Assembly (NCBI GenBank): GCA_009773645.1
Contig: WSYB01000007.1
Location: 62,001-126,000 of the forward strand
Reading direction: 5' to 3'
From: Geobacteraceae bacterium
Lineage (GTDB): Bacteria > Desulfobacterota > Desulfuromonadia > Geobacterales > Geobacteraceae
DNA length: 64,000 nt
Every line of letters starts with the position of its first letter. The stretch's first letter is position 1. A model generated the notes under the pieces. It saw nothing but the letters and a program-made list of their open reading frames with translations, was not told the origin of the DNA and ran no database searches. Below are positions 34,346 through 44,403 of the stretch, one piece after another. The translations under genes were made by a program, and so were the position numbers.

Positions 34346-35270
34346 GCTTTTTATTGATCATCAGCGCTGTTTCCAGCGCTTTTTTGCCGTCTTCGCCGGA
34401 GACCTCCGGCGGTTTGCCGGTGACAATCGAGTCCAGAAACGCTTCGATCTCGCTCTTCAGGGCATCCCCCTGCTCAAAGGTCTTCTCTTCTATTTTAATA
34501 TTGGGAATACCGGGCATCATCTCCCCTTCCCCCTTGCGGAATACGGCCACCTTCTTGTTCTGAAAATCTACGGTGATATAGGCGTCGGACTGGAAAATCC
34601 GCATCCGCCGCTCGCTCTTCATACTGATCCGGCTTGCCGTAACGTTTGCCACACAGCCGTTTTCAAAATGAATCCGGGCATTGGCGATATCCTCCTCCTC
34701 GGTAAAAACCGGTGCGCCGATGGAGTTGATCTGTTTGACCTTTGCCCCGACAATATGCTGGATGATGTCGATGTCGTGGATCATGAGATCGAGCACGACA
34801 TTGACATCGGTGCCTCGGGGCTTGAACGGGGCAATCCTTACCGACTCAATGAATCGCGGAGAGTTCAACACGCCGTCCAGAGCCACGACAACCGGATTGA
34901 AACGCTCCAGATGTCCGACCTGCAACACCACGTTTTTTGTTGCGGCAATTCCGATCAGATCGTCGGCCTCGGCCAGGGTGGTGGTAATCGGTTTCTCCAG
35001 CAGGACATGCACCCCCTGCTCGAGAAAGGCCTTTGCCACTTCATGGTGGTACTGGGTGGGAACCACGATGCTTACCGCATCCACCTTATCCAGGATTTCC
35101 CGGTAATCGTTGAAAGCCAAGGCGCCGACTTTTGCGGCCACCTCTTCACCCCGCTGCCGGTCCACATCGACCACGGCCACCAGTTCGGAGGCAGGCAGCA
35201 CCGCATACTTTTCCGCGTGGAATTGACCGAGGTACCCTACCCCGATAACGGCCGTTCTGATCTTTTTCAT
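34341..35270 (-). CDS. gnnA: UDP-GlcNAc 3-dehydrogenase GnnA
   Basis: 309 residues, Gfo/Idh/MocA oxidoreductase: NAD motif VIGVGYLGQFHAEKY and the catalytic-region LLEKPITTTLAEAD, then HLERFNP and MIHDIDIIQHIVG. It would oxidise C3 of UDP-GlcNAc for GnnB. It overlaps lpxA by 4 bp and its stop is supplied by the heptamer array. Confidence 0.85.
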   Translation of the reverse strand: MKKIRTAVIGVGYLGQFHAEKYAVLPASELVAVVDVDRQRGEEVAAKVGALAFNDYREILDKVDAVSIVVPTQYHHEVAKAFLEQGVHVLLEKPITTTLAEADDLIGIAATKNVVLQVGHLERFNPVVVALDGVLNSPRFIESVRIAPFKPRGTDVNVVLDLMIHDIDIIQHIVGAKVKQINSIGAPVFTEEEDIANARIHFENGCVANVTASRISMKSERRMRIFQSDAYITVDFQNKKVAVFRKGEGEMMPGIPNIKIEEKTFEQGDALKSEIEAFLDSIVTGKPPEVSGEDGKKALETALMINKKL

Positions 35271-36049
35271 CGTCGACAGATGCCTCTCTTTGAATGTTCC
35301 ATAAATTCCACAAAATGATTGATCTCAGGCAAAGGGGAGATTTCACGCTTGATCCGCTCAATCGCCTCGGGCAGTTTGAGCCCTGAAAGGACAAGGATCT
35401 TATAGGCCCTCTTCAGGCAGGAAATGGTTTCGTCTGAAAAGCCGCGCCGTTTCAGGCCGATCAGATTGAGTCCCCGTAACTGTGCATCCCTTCTAAGACC
35501 GCCGGTTGCAATGGTATAAGGGGGGATATCCGTCCCGATCAGGGTCCCCCCCCCAACCATGACGTGGGCGCCGACCCGGGCAAACTGGTGCACCGCCGTA
35601 AGCCCGCCGAAAATGACGTAATCCTCGACGGTTACATGCCCGGCAAGGGCAGCGCTGTTGGCCATGATCACGTTGCTTCCGATCCGGCAGTCGTGGGCCA
35701 CGTGGGAATAGGCCATGAACATGTTGTCGTCCCCCACGACGGTCACCCCTGTATCGGCAGTCGTCGCCCGGTGGAGAGTGGCAAACTCACGGATTATGTT
35801 TTTGTTCCCGATCTTCAGCCAGGTCTCTTCACCTTTATATTTCAAATCCTGGGGTGCAGCACCCACCGACGCCATGTGGAAAATCTGGTTATCTTCTCCT
35901 ATTTCGGTCCAGCGATCAATTACTGCATGGGCGCCGATCGTTGTACCCCGTCCGATCCGCACATGCTCGCCGATTACGGCATAAGGTCCCACTTCCACGT
36001 TGTCGGCAAGCTCTGCGCCGGGGTGAATCAAGGCTGTTGGATGTATCAT
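35267..36049 (-). CDS. lpxA: UDP-GlcNAc (or UDP-GlcNAc3N) acyltransferase
   Basis: 260 residues, left-handed beta-helix of hexapeptide repeats with the catalytic His in YSHVAHDCRIG and the GLKRRGF C-terminal segment. ATG at 36047-36049 follows GGAGACAGAA and is preferred over a TTG at 36061. Coupling to gnnA suggests the acceptor may be the 3-amino sugar, giving amide-linked chains. Confidence 0.93.
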   Translation of the reverse strand: MIHPTALIHPGAELADNVEVGPYAVIGEHVRIGRGTTIGAHAVIDRWTEIGEDNQIFHMASVGAAPQDLKYKGEETWLKIGNKNIIREFATLHRATTADTGVTVVGDDNMFMAYSHVAHDCRIGSNVIMANSAALAGHVTVEDYVIFGGLTAVHQFARVGAHVMVGGGTLIGTDIPPYTIATGGLRRDAQLRGLNLIGLKRRGFSDETISCLKRAYKILVLSGLKLPEAIERIKREISPLPEINHFVEFMEHSKRGICRR

Positions 36050-36067
36050 TTCTGTCTCCAAGGATAA

Positions 36068-36502
36068 TTATTTGTCGGCAAAGGTCGCCTTCAGTTCCGC
36101 CTCGGTAACCAGCACGCTATCCACGTAAGCCTTGCCGCTCACACTCCAGATGCCGCGGCGGTTGAAGATGGTCTCCACCTCAATACGAAGCTGGTCGCCC
36201 GGTTTCACCGGCTTCCTGAACTTGGCGCTGTCAATGGCCATAAAGTAGGTCACCTTTTTGCGGGTTTCTTCATCGGAAGCCAGGTAAGCCATAATGCCGG
36301 CCACCTGCGCCATCGCCTCAACGATCAGCACCCCCGGCATCACCGGGTGGCCGGGAAAATGTCCCTGAAAAAACTGTTCGTTCATGGAAACGTTTTTGAT
36401 AGCGACGATCTTTTTACCCGGATCCGCTTCGAGAACCCTGTCCACCATCAGAAACGGATAACGGTGCGGCAGAATTTTCATGATTTCGATGACATCAAGC
36501 AT
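36068..36502 (-). CDS. fabZ: 3-hydroxyacyl-ACP dehydratase
   Basis: 144 residues, hot-dog fold: [13 protein letters not shown] and the catalytic [23 protein letters not shown] motif. Makes unsaturated fatty acids from 3-hydroxyacyl-ACP and competes with LpxA for the same acyl donor, which explains its conserved place between lpxA and lpxD. Confidence 0.95.
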   Translation of the reverse strand: MLDVIEIMKILPHRYPFLMVDRVLEADPGKKIVAIKNVSMNEQFFQGHFPGHPVMPGVLIVEAMAQVAGIMAYLASDEETRKKVTYFMAIDSAKFRKPVKPGDQLRIEVETIFNRRGIWSVSGKAYVDSVLVTEAELKATFADK

Positions 36503-36529
36503 TGATTCCCTCCTTTATTTCATTCAATT

Positions 36530-36568
36530 GTAACGTAGGGGGCGAGGCACGCGTCGCCCCTACAATTT
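36530..36568. repeat. GTAGGGGCGA palindromic element at the lpxD stop
   Basis: A near-palindrome, GTAGGGGGCGAGGC / GCGTCGCCCCTAC, in the gap between fabZ and lpxD. The lpxD stop TAG is the TAG of GTAGGGGCGA. A related element lies at 58446-58500. Confidence 0.7.
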
Positions 36569-37597
36569 ACTTGCGAGCCTAGCCTCCAGTTCCTCCACCC
36601 TCTTCTCCAGGTGACCCACGGTCTTGCGCAGTTCCGGCAACCTCGGAAATAGGGTGGACGCCTTGAGCCACTCCCGGTGGGGAATGGCCGGTATGCCGCT
36701 GACGAGCTCGTTGGCCGGTATATTGCCCGGCACCCCCGACTTCGCCCCCACCATGACGTTGTCCCCGATCGTAAGATGCCCAGCGACCCCCACCTGGCCG
36801 GTAAGGGTCACATGCTCTCCAACCTTGGTGCTGCCGGAAATGCCGACCTGGGACATGATCATGCAGTTTTCGCCGATGACGCAGTTGTGGGCGATCTGCA
36901 CCAGATTGTCGATCTTGGTCCCCCGCCGGATCAGGGTCACATCGAGAGCGGCGCGGTCAATGGCTGCATTGGCACCAATCTCCACATCGTCCTCAATCAC
37001 CACGATGCCGACCTGTGGGATCTTGTAATATCCCCTCCCGTCCGGCGCATAGCCGAAACCGTCGCTTCCTATGACCGTGCCGTTGTGAATCGTAACCCGG
37101 TTGCCGATCCGGCACCTCTCCCGTACAGACACATGGGCATGAAGGGTAACGTCATCCCCGACGTCCACCCCTTCGTACAGAACCACGCCGGGGAAAAGAG
37201 TCACCCGGTCCCCCAGCCTGACGCCGCCCGCCACAAACGCCCCTGGGTAAATCGTCACGTCTTTCCCCATGATCACATTTTCTGCGATGAAAGCGCCGTC
37301 CACCACCCCTTGCGGCTCCATGGGTCTCACATGGAACAGTGTGAGAAGTTTGGCGAAAGCAAGATAGGGGTTGGCAACTTCGATGGCGTTTCTGCCGCGG
37401 GCTTCGGCTTTGGGAGGAAGGATTATCGCCGTTGCCCCGGTGGTGGCAACCTTGGAAGCGTATTTTGGATTGGCCAGGAAGGTGATATCCCCCTCCTTGG
37501 CGTCGTCAAGACCGGCAATCCCGGTAATGACAACATTCCCATCGCCGGTTACCCTGCCGTCCAGATAGGCGGCCAGCTCTTTTAACGTTTTTTCCAC
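36560..37597 (-). CDS. lpxD: UDP-3-O-(3-hydroxyacyl)glucosamine N-acyltransferase
   Basis: 345 residues. N-terminal uridine-binding region (about 1-100), then left-handed beta-helix with the His motif [14 protein letters not shown] and a C-terminal helix. Third step of lipid A synthesis. GTG start at 37595-37597 has AAGGTGA upstream. The stop codon belongs to a GTAGGGGCGA repeat. Confidence 0.94.
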   Translation of the reverse strand: MEKTLKELAAYLDGRVTGDGNVVITGIAGLDDAKEGDITFLANPKYASKVATTGATAIILPPKAEARGRNAIEVANPYLAFAKLLTLFHVRPMEPQGVVDGAFIAENVIMGKDVTIYPGAFVAGGVRLGDRVTLFPGVVLYEGVDVGDDVTLHAHVSVRERCRIGNRVTIHNGTVIGSDGFGYAPDGRGYYKIPQVGIVVIEDDVEIGANAAIDRAALDVTLIRRGTKIDNLVQIAHNCVIGENCMIMSQVGISGSTKVGEHVTLTGQVGVAGHLTIGDNVMVGAKSGVPGNIPANELVSGIPAIPHREWLKASTLFPRLPELRKTVGHLEKRVEELEARLASKL

Positions 37598-37615
37598 AGT
37601 ATCACCTTGGAAAAC

Positions 37616-37699
37616 CGTGAAACGTGAATGGTGAAAGGTGAATAAAAATCAATATACGCTTTTTTCACTTTTCACTTTTTTACCCTTCACTCTTCACTG
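37616..37699. repeat. GTGAAAG/CTTTTCA heptamer hairpin
   Basis: Units GTGAAAC, GTGAATG, GTGAAAG, GTGAATA, a loop, then TTCACTT, TTCACTT, CTTCACT, CTTCACT. It fills the gap between lpxD and skp. Confidence 0.8.
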
Positions 37700-37703
37700 T
37701 TTT

Positions 37704-38225
37704 TTATTTCTTCTTGGATGCGTTATACAGCTTCAGCACCTCATCAGTCATATCGGCCTTGTCATCGATGTAGATCATCCCCTCATTTTTCACGAAGATA
37801 AAGGTATAATCGTTTTTCTTGCCGTATTCCTGGATGACCTTCACGATCTCATCGACGAGACGGCTGGTCAGCTCGTCGTTCTTTGCCTGCAGGTCATCCT
37901 GGGCATCCTTGAGAAACCGTTGATACTCCTTCAGCTTCTGTTGATAGTCCTTTTCCTTGGAACTCCTTGCCGATTCCGAGAGGAGAACGCTTTGCTTCTC
38001 CAGTTCCGCCTTCAGCTTTTTCAGTTCCTCCTCCCTGGTGTTTTTCTCACTCTCGTATTTGTTCGCCTTGAGGGCAAGCTGTTCCTTGGCGCTTTTCCCG
38101 GGTTCGGAAAGAAGCAGAACCTTTTGGATATCCACCGAGCCGAGTTTCATCCCGTTGGCGCCAAAAGCGGCCGGTGCAAGGGAGAGGGAGAGCAGAAGGG
38201 CGAGAGCGGTAACAATCCTTTTCAT
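37704..38225 (-). CDS. skp: Periplasmic chaperone Skp/OmpH
   Basis: 173 residues with a signal peptide (MKRIVTALALLLSLSLAPAAFGAN) and a Lys/Glu/Gln-rich coiled-coil body, the Skp tentacle layout. LGSVDIQKVLLLSEPGKSA matches the family N-terminal strand. It escorts outer-membrane proteins to the Bam complex encoded just upstream. Confidence 0.92.
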   Translation of the reverse strand: MKRIVTALALLLSLSLAPAAFGANGMKLGSVDIQKVLLLSEPGKSAKEQLALKANKYESEKNTREEELKKLKAELEKQSVLLSESARSSKEKDYQQKLKEYQRFLKDAQDDLQAKNDELTSRLVDEIVKVIQEYGKKNDYTFIFVKNEGMIYIDDKADMTDEVLKLYNASKKK

Positions 38226-38246
38226 GTAATTCTCCTTTTATATAGA

Positions 38247-40562
38247 TTAAAAAAAGCTTCCTATCGAGAATTCCAGCTTTCCGCTGGCGTTGTCTATGCC
38301 GTCACGGGGGTTAAGGGGTATTCCGTATTCAAGGCGCAGAGGACCGATCGGCGAGAACCATCGGATACCGGCGCCGTAGCTCATCTGAAGCGAGGAAAAA
38401 AGCTTCGAAGCGCCGTCATAGGCATTACCGGCATCGAAGAACAGCACTCCCTTGAGCCCCGCTTCCTTGATGAGCGGGAACTGATATTCGGCATTAAACA
38501 CCGCCTCCGTGTCCCCACCAACGAAGACACGATTGACGGAGGTGGTGGCTATGCCGCTGATATCCGTAGTGGTGACGGTATTGGCATTGAAGGGGCTGAC
38601 GGTCCTGCCGCCATAGCCGCGGACGGTGTTGATCCCCCCCAGATAGAACTTCTCGTCGATCGGCACGTCCTTGCCGATCCCTTGAATGTGACCGAGTTCG
38701 CCGCGCAGGGAAAAGACCGTTCCCCAGATGGCAGGGAAAAATACCGTGGTGTTGCCGATGTAGCGGGCAAACCGGTTGCTTCCGCCGAGGCCGGCGAACT
38801 CCACCGAAAGGCTGTTCACCATGCCGGTTGTGGGATCAAGACGGTAGTCCGTCGTATTCCTGGAGATGCTGGCCGTTATTGAACTGGTGGTCGCCGTCGT
38901 CTCAGGCTGAACGACCAGCCCTCTGGCTATGTTATCCAGCAAAGCGAGCGATTCGTTAAATATTTTCTTATCTTCAAACTTATACATCCAGAAGGTGCTC
39001 ATAGTGTCGGACAGGGGGTACCCAGCCTTTATGTCGCCGCCGGTGACCCGGCGAGTGAAATCGAGATAATCGCGTTGCGAGCGGTAAACGTCCGCGCCAA
39101 GAGTCCATTTGGTGTCCATGAAGTAGGGATCGGTAAGCCCCAGATTGTAGGTCTGGGACTTGCCGCCAATCGAGGCAGCAGCATTGAGCTTGAGCCCAAG
39201 ACCCAAAAAGTTTGCCTGCTGGATCGATCCCTGACCGATGAGACCGTCGAGGGAACTGTACCCCCCGCCGATACTGAAGGTGCCGGTCGGCTTCTCCTTT
39301 ACATCCACGTTCAGGTTGAGCTTGTTGTCCGCGCTTCCTTTGGCGGTGGCGAGATTCGCCTCTTCAAAAAACCCCAGGTTCATCAGGTTTTGCTTGCTCC
39401 TTTTCAGGGCAGTCGCGCCGTAGAGGTCTCCTTCGGCCAGCTTCAGTTCCCGGCGGATCACCTTGTCGCGCGTCTTGGTGTTGCCACCGATATCTATCCG
39501 GTCAATGTAGACCTTTTCTCCCTTTTCAAAGTCGAAGGTGACATCGATGTTTTTTTGTTCCTGATTCAGCTTGGAAAGAGGAGTTATATTGGCAAAAGCA
39601 TACCCCTTGTCCGCGTAAAGATCGGTCAGGGCAAAGACGTCGCCGCGGAGCGTCGCCCGGCTGAACACCTCCCCCGATTTCAGCTTCAGTTTTTTGGCAA
39701 GTTCCCCCTCACTCTCCAGGAGGTCTCCCTTGAAACCGAGGAAGCCGACCTTGAACTGGTCACCCTCCGTGATGCCGATGGCGACCAGCAGGCCGCTTTT
39801 GTCCGGCAAGAGCTCTATCCTGGGCTCCCCCACCTTCACGTTGACATAACCGTTATTATAATAGAGGTCCGCAATAAGATTGGCATCGTTTTTCAGGACA
39901 TCTTCCTTGTACGTCCCGGCGCCGGTAAGCCATGAAAGAAACCATTTTTCCGTGGTCTCCATGACTTTCTTCAGCTGTCTCGCCGTAAACACCCGGTTCC
40001 CTTCAAACCGGATGGCCTTGATAAGGACTTTTTCCCCTTCTGTTATTTTAAAGACAACCTTTACTTCGCTGTCGGACCGTTTCTCGCTGTTCGCCTCCAC
40101 CTCCGCAAGGTAATATCCCTCATCGGCATAGAGTTTCTTGACTTTTTTCACACTCTTGGTGAGTTCCCGGGGAGAAAAGATGGCGTTGACCTTTATCTCG
40201 ACCGCTTCCTTGATCTTATCGACAGCGATCTCCTTATTCCCTTCGATCCTGATTTCACGGACGATGGGCTTTTCCACGACTGTGTAGGTGAGAATAACCC
40301 CCTTGTCGCTCTTAGCCGTCTCGGCCTTGACATCCTGGAACTGTCCCAGCTTATGGATGGAGCGAATATCGGCGTCTACCTTGTCTGCAAAAAGATAATC
40401 GCCCGTCTTCAGCTTCACCACATTCATAATCGCCGCGGTTTCAATTCTCCGGTTTCCTTTGATGAAAAGATCGGTGATCTTCTCCCCTTCGGCAAAGGCG
40501 GTACCGCAAAAAAGGAGCATGACGACCGCCGTTATCGATATTCCATATACTATACGGAGCAA
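38247..40562 (-). CDS. bamA: Outer-membrane protein assembly factor BamA
   Basis: 771 residues. Signal peptide (ITAVVMLLFCGTAFAEG), five POTRA repeats to about residue 420, then a 16-strand barrel with the conserved VRGYGG of loop 6 and the C-terminal aromatic end SIGSFF. Inserts outer-membrane proteins. The start is a TTG at 40560-40562 with GGGGGAT just upstream; no ATG is available before the signal peptide. Confidence 0.95.
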   Translation of the reverse strand: MLRIVYGISITAVVMLLFCGTAFAEGEKITDLFIKGNRRIETAAIMNVVKLKTGDYLFADKVDADIRSIHKLGQFQDVKAETAKSDKGVILTYTVVEKPIVREIRIEGNKEIAVDKIKEAVEIKVNAIFSPRELTKSVKKVKKLYADEGYYLAEVEANSEKRSDSEVKVVFKITEGEKVLIKAIRFEGNRVFTARQLKKVMETTEKWFLSWLTGAGTYKEDVLKNDANLIADLYYNNGYVNVKVGEPRIELLPDKSGLLVAIGITEGDQFKVGFLGFKGDLLESEGELAKKLKLKSGEVFSRATLRGDVFALTDLYADKGYAFANITPLSKLNQEQKNIDVTFDFEKGEKVYIDRIDIGGNTKTRDKVIRRELKLAEGDLYGATALKRSKQNLMNLGFFEEANLATAKGSADNKLNLNVDVKEKPTGTFSIGGGYSSLDGLIGQGSIQQANFLGLGLKLNAAASIGGKSQTYNLGLTDPYFMDTKWTLGADVYRSQRDYLDFTRRVTGGDIKAGYPLSDTMSTFWMYKFEDKKIFNESLALLDNIARGLVVQPETTATTSSITASISRNTTDYRLDPTTGMVNSLSVEFAGLGGSNRFARYIGNTTVFFPAIWGTVFSLRGELGHIQGIGKDVPIDEKFYLGGINTVRGYGGRTVSPFNANTVTTTDISGIATTSVNRVFVGGDTEAVFNAEYQFPLIKEAGLKGVLFFDAGNAYDGASKLFSSLQMSYGAGIRWFSPIGPLRLEYGIPLNPRDGIDNASGKLEFSIGSFF

Positions 40563-40580
40563 ATATCCCCCAATAAAAAC

Positions 40581-40651
40581 AGTGATCAGGGATCAGGGGA
40601 AAACCTTTCCCCCGCTTCCCGCTTCCCAGTTCCCTAGTCCCAGTTCCCTGT
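40581..40651. repeat. GGGATCA/GGGAAGC heptamer hairpin
   Basis: Units GATCAGG, GATCAGG then, after a loop, CGCTTCC, CGCTTCC, CAGTTCC, CTAGTCC, CAGTTCC. It lies between bamA and lolD, next to the lolD stop. Confidence 0.75.
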
Positions 40652-41323
40652 TTACTCAATCCGGCCGTCAACCAGCCGGATGGTCGTTCCCATTCTGGCG
40701 GCCAGTCTTTCGTTATGAGTGACGATGACCAGCGATATACCCCTTATGCGGTGAAGCTCTGCCAGAAGTCCATGGACCTCTTCACTGGTTTTCATATCCA
40801 GGTTGCCGGTCGGCTCGTCGGCCAACAGGATCTGCGGAGACTGAACCAAAGAACGGGCAATGGCTACCCTCTGCTGCTCACCTCCGGAAAGCTCCCCCGG
40901 CTTGTGTGTCAGGCGGTGAGAAAGCCCGACATCCCGCAAAAGCCCCTCGGCCGCCACTGTCGCCACTTCTCTTTTCTGGCCTGCGATCAAGAGAGGCATC
41001 ATGACATTCTCCAGCGCAGAAAACTCCGGCAGGAGGTGATGAAACTGAAAAACGAAACCGATGGTGCGGTTTCTGAACGCGGCCAGCGCGTTGTCGCTCA
41101 GCTTGAAGACATTCTCGCCTTTGAATAAAACCTCTCCCGATGAAGGTCCGTCCAGGGTGCCCATGATGTGCAGGAGGGTGCTTTTCCCTGCCCCGGAAGC
41201 CCCGACCAGGGCAATGGTTTCACCGGCGGCCACCTTGAGACTTATCCCCTTCAGCACCTCGACCTTCGCAACCCCGGAACCGTAAGACTTATAGAGGTCG
41301 ACAATATCCAGAAGGCTATTCAT
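40652..41323 (-). CDS. lolD: Lipoprotein-releasing ABC transporter ATPase LolD
   Basis: 223 residues from ATG 41321-41323. Walker [13 protein letters not shown], signature [15 protein letters not shown], Walker [13 protein letters not shown]. The longer frame to 41488 is antisense-free read-through of lolC/E and is not the start. It overlaps the permease gene by 8 bp. Powers release of lipoproteins to LolA. Confidence 0.94.
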   Translation of the reverse strand: MNSLLDIVDLYKSYGSGVAKVEVLKGISLKVAAGETIALVGASGAGKSTLLHIMGTLDGPSSGEVLFKGENVFKLSDNALAAFRNRTIGFVFQFHHLLPEFSALENVMMPLLIAGQKREVATVAAEGLLRDVGLSHRLTHKPGELSGGEQQRVAIARSLVQSPQILLADEPTGNLDMKTSEEVHGLLAELHRIRGISLVIVTHNERLAARMGTTIRLVDGRIE

Positions 41324-42590
41324 AGCGGATCGCCTCCGCCGGCGGCAGTCGTGACGCCTGCCATGAGGGGTAGAGGGTCGCCACAAATGAAATGAGCACC
41401 GCGGTAACGGAGATGAGAACCACATCGGCCGGCACGACCTGCGAAGGAAACCGGTCCAGGTAATAGACATCTTTGCTGAACAGCTCAAAGCCGGTCACCC
41501 GTTGGACAAAACCGACAATCGGCTCAAGATTCAATGCCACTAAAAGGCCGCCCAGCACCCCGATTGCTGTGCCCAAAATGCCGATGACCAGCCCCTCGAC
41601 GATAAATATCTTCATGATGCTTCGGCTGGTGGCGCCCATGGATTTCAGGATCGCGATATCCTTTGTCTTTTCCATCACCACCATGAAGAGGGTGGAGGCA
41701 ATGCCGAAGGCGGCCACCAGCACGATCAGGGTCAGGATGATAAACATCACCATTTTTTCCGTCTTGAGGGCGAACAGGATGTTCTTGTTCATCTGCATCC
41801 AGTCCCTGGCATAAAAGGGAAACCCGAGCTGCCGGTTGATGTACCGGGCAATTTCGCCGGTCTTGTACACATCCGTAACCTTTAGCTGAATGCCGGTGAC
41901 CACGTTCCCGAGACCCAGAAAACCCTGCGCCTCATGGAGGGACACATAGGCAAGGGTGGAGTCATACTCGTACATGCCGGTGTTGAATATTCCGGTCACC
42001 CGGAATTGCTTCATCTTCGGGATCATCCCGAAGGGGGTAATATTCCCGAGGGGCGATACCACATTAATCGTATCTCCCACAAACAGGTTGAGGTTTTTCG
42101 CCAGTTCCTTCCCGATGATAATCCCCGGTTTGGAAAGTTCACCCTTGGCAAAGGGAGCGGGAACCGCGTTGTCCAGATCGGTCAGTTTCCCCTCGATCAG
42201 GGATTTGCTCATGTTGGTGACCTGGGGATCGGTTTTGGTATCTATCCCGCGCAACACAACGCCGGAAACATTCTTGCCGGTGGAGAGCATGACCTGGCTG
42301 TAAATAAAGGGTGTTGCCGCTACAACCCCTTTAATTTTCTTCAATTTTTCAATTGTGCCGGGATAATCTTCGATCCCCTCGTTGGATTTCAGGACTACAA
42401 TATGGGCGTTTGTGCCGAGTATCTTCTCCGTCAGACTTTCTTCAAACCCGGTCATCACCGCCAGAACGATGATCAGGGCCATCACCCCCAGAGCGACACC
42501 GGCAGTGGAAATTACGGTAATTATGGAAATGAAGGCCGATTTACGCTTGGCCTTCAGATAGCGCAGGCCGATAAAGAGCTCGTAGGGCAT
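41316..42590 (-). CDS. lolC: Lipoprotein-releasing permease LolC/LolE
   Basis: 424 residues, MacB/FtsX-like: one N-terminal transmembrane helix ([29 protein letters not shown] region), a large periplasmic domain, and three C-terminal helices. The family end [16 protein letters not shown] is present. Only one permease gene occurs, so it probably works as a homodimer with LolD. Confidence 0.92.
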   Translation of the reverse strand: MPYELFIGLRYLKAKRKSAFISIITVISTAGVALGVMALIIVLAVMTGFEESLTEKILGTNAHIVVLKSNEGIEDYPGTIEKLKKIKGVVAATPFIYSQVMLSTGKNVSGVVLRGIDTKTDPQVTNMSKSLIEGKLTDLDNAVPAPFAKGELSKPGIIIGKELAKNLNLFVGDTINVVSPLGNITPFGMIPKMKQFRVTGIFNTGMYEYDSTLAYVSLHEAQGFLGLGNVVTGIQLKVTDVYKTGEIARYINRQLGFPFYARDWMQMNKNILFALKTEKMVMFIILTLIVLVAAFGIASTLFMVVMEKTKDIAILKSMGATSRSIMKIFIVEGLVIGILGTAIGVLGGLLVALNLEPIVGFVQRVTGFELFSKDVYYLDRFPSQVVPADVVLISVTAVLISFVATLYPSWQASRLPPAEAIRYE

Positions 42591-42597
42591 AATAACC

Positions 42598-42680
42598 TGG
42601 GATCAGGGATTGGGAATTGAGGATTGGGGATCAGGAAATCCGTTTTTGCCGGTCACTGGTCCCCAATTCCCGGTCCCCGT
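42598..42680. repeat. GGGATTG/CCCAATT repeat hairpin
   Basis: Loose units GGGATCA, GGGATTG, GGAATTG, GGATTGG, GGATCAG, a loop, then GGTCACT, GGTCCCC, AATTCCC, GGTCCCC. It fills the gap between lysS and lolC/E. Confidence 0.7.
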
Positions 42681-44155
42681 TATTGTTCTTTCCTGAGCTG
42701 CGGAAACAGGATCACGTCACGGATGGAAGGTGAATCGGTCAGGAGCATCACCAGCCGATCAATGCCGATTCCCTCTCCGGCAGTGGGAGGCATGCCGTAT
42801 TCCAACGCCCGGATATAGTCCTCATCCATGAAGTGGGCCTCTTCATCGCCCTTAGCCTTTGCCGCCACCTGAGCAAGAAAACGTTCCTTCTGGTCCCGCG
42901 GATCATTCAGCTCGGAAAAGGCGTTGGCCATCTCGCGGCCGGCACAGTAAAATTCAAACCGGTCAACTATCTCCGGATCGTGATCGTTCTTCCGGGAGAG
43001 TGGAGAAACTTCCGTAGGATAGGCGGTTATAAAGGTCGGCTGGATCAGCTTGAGTTCCGCAACCTCCTCAAAGATCTCGATGATCAGCTTGCCGTAACCG
43101 ATATCCGCAGGGAGATCGAGGCCGAGCCGCTGGGCGTAGGCATAGGCAAGGTCACGGTCTGCCAGTGATTTCGCATCTATATCACCGTATTCCAGGATGG
43201 CCTCGGTCACGGTCAGCCGTCTCCAGGGGCGTTTGAAACTGATGTCGGTCCCCTGGTATACAAAGTCGAGGGTGCCGAGCAACTCCTGCGCCACATGGCA
43301 GAGGAGCTGCTCGGTGAAATCCATCAGGTCTTCGAATGTGGCATAGGCCTGGTAGAACTCCATCATGGTGAATTCGGGGTTGTGGCGGATCGAAATCCCT
43401 TCGTTCCGGAAGTTACGGTTGATTTCGAAAACCTTTTCAAACCCGCCGACCACAAGCCTTTTCAGATAGAGTTCAGGGGCGATGCGTAAAAAAAGCTCCA
43501 TATCGAGCGCGTTGTGATGGGTGACAAAAGGGCGCGCCGTCGCCCCGCCCGGAATCGGCTGCATCATCGGCGTCTCGACTTCGAGGAAATCATGGCCGGT
43601 CATGAATTCGCGGATGAGATTGACAACGCGGGAACGCTTGATAAAGACTTCCCGCACCTCGGGGTGGACGATGAGGTCCACATAACGCTGCCGGTATCGG
43701 GTTTCCACATCGGTCAAGCCGTGGAATTTCTCCGGCAGCGGCAAAAGGGATTTGGTCAGAAGTCTTATCTCGGTGACATGGAGGGAAAGCTCGCCCGTTT
43801 TGGTGCGAAAAGGGCATCCGACGGCACCTACGATATCTCCGATGTCAAAGGTCTCAAACCCCGCAAAAGACTCATCGCCGATTGCATCCTTCTTCACATA
43901 AAGCTGCATCCGTCCCTTGCGGTCCTGCACCTGGACAAAAGCGGCCTTGCCGAATGAGCGCCGGGCAATGATCCGTCCGGCGACGACAAAGGTCTGCGGA
44001 TCGTCTTCGATCGTCTGGATATGGCCATAGGCGGCCTGCAGATCGGCCGATGTCTGCTTCGGTCTGAAATCGTTCGGATAGGGATTGATCCCCGCCTCCC
44101 ACAGCGCATCCACCTTGCGTCGTCTCTGCAACAGCAGCTCGCTCAACTCTTCCAT
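42680..44155 (-). CDS. lysS: Lysyl-tRNA synthetase, class II
   Basis: 491 residues: an OB-fold anticodon domain (about 50-150) and class II catalytic domain with FRNEGISIRHNPEFTMMEFY (motif 2) and GIGIDRLVMLLTDSPSIRDVILFP (motif 3). ATG at 44153-44155 lies 6 bp after AAGG and is preferred over a TTG at 44161. First gene of the lysS-lol-bamA-lpx operon; a strong promoter sits just upstream. Confidence 0.95.
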   Translation of the reverse strand: MEELSELLLQRRRKVDALWEAGINPYPNDFRPKQTSADLQAAYGHIQTIEDDPQTFVVAGRIIARRSFGKAAFVQVQDRKGRMQLYVKKDAIGDESFAGFETFDIGDIVGAVGCPFRTKTGELSLHVTEIRLLTKSLLPLPEKFHGLTDVETRYRQRYVDLIVHPEVREVFIKRSRVVNLIREFMTGHDFLEVETPMMQPIPGGATARPFVTHHNALDMELFLRIAPELYLKRLVVGGFEKVFEINRNFRNEGISIRHNPEFTMMEFYQAYATFEDLMDFTEQLLCHVAQELLGTLDFVYQGTDISFKRPWRRLTVTEAILEYGDIDAKSLADRDLAYAYAQRLGLDLPADIGYGKLIIEIFEEVAELKLIQPTFITAYPTEVSPLSRKNDHDPEIVDRFEFYCAGREMANAFSELNDPRDQKERFLAQVAAKAKGDEEAHFMDEDYIRALEYGMPPTAGEGIGIDRLVMLLTDSPSIRDVILFPQLRKEQ

Positions 44156-44210
44156 CGGCAACCTTCACCCTTTCTCAAGAACACGCAACCGGCCGGTTTC
44201 ACAAACCGAC

Positions 44211-44239
44211 AAATTAGCCGTTTCATCGTCCTAAGTCAA
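44211..44239 (-). promoter_or_regulatory. Sigma-70-type promoter of the lysS operon
   Basis: On the minus strand TTGACT (44239-44234) and TAATTT (44216-44211) are spaced by exactly 17 bp, about 50 bp before the lysS start. Confidence 0.75.
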
Positions 44240-44348
44240 GCAAAAAGGGGGAAGGAACGGCTCCGGCGATATCACGTGAACGCATTTTCTTCAGGGGTTT
44301 TGTAACGAGGAAGGTTCAAACGGGCAAAATATCTCCGCCCATCAGCAA

Positions 44349-44377
44349 CAAAGCCTACCGCAACGAGGTAGGCTTTG
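44349..44377. terminator. Hairpin downstream of the HD-GYP gene
   Basis: CAAAGCCTACC and GGTAGGCTTTG form an 11-bp stem with a 7-base loop. It lies about 25 bp past the HD-GYP stop; the T-tract on either side is weak. Confidence 0.65.
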
Positions 44378-44403
44378 TCATTTCAGCAATTGTAATCGGG
44401 ATT

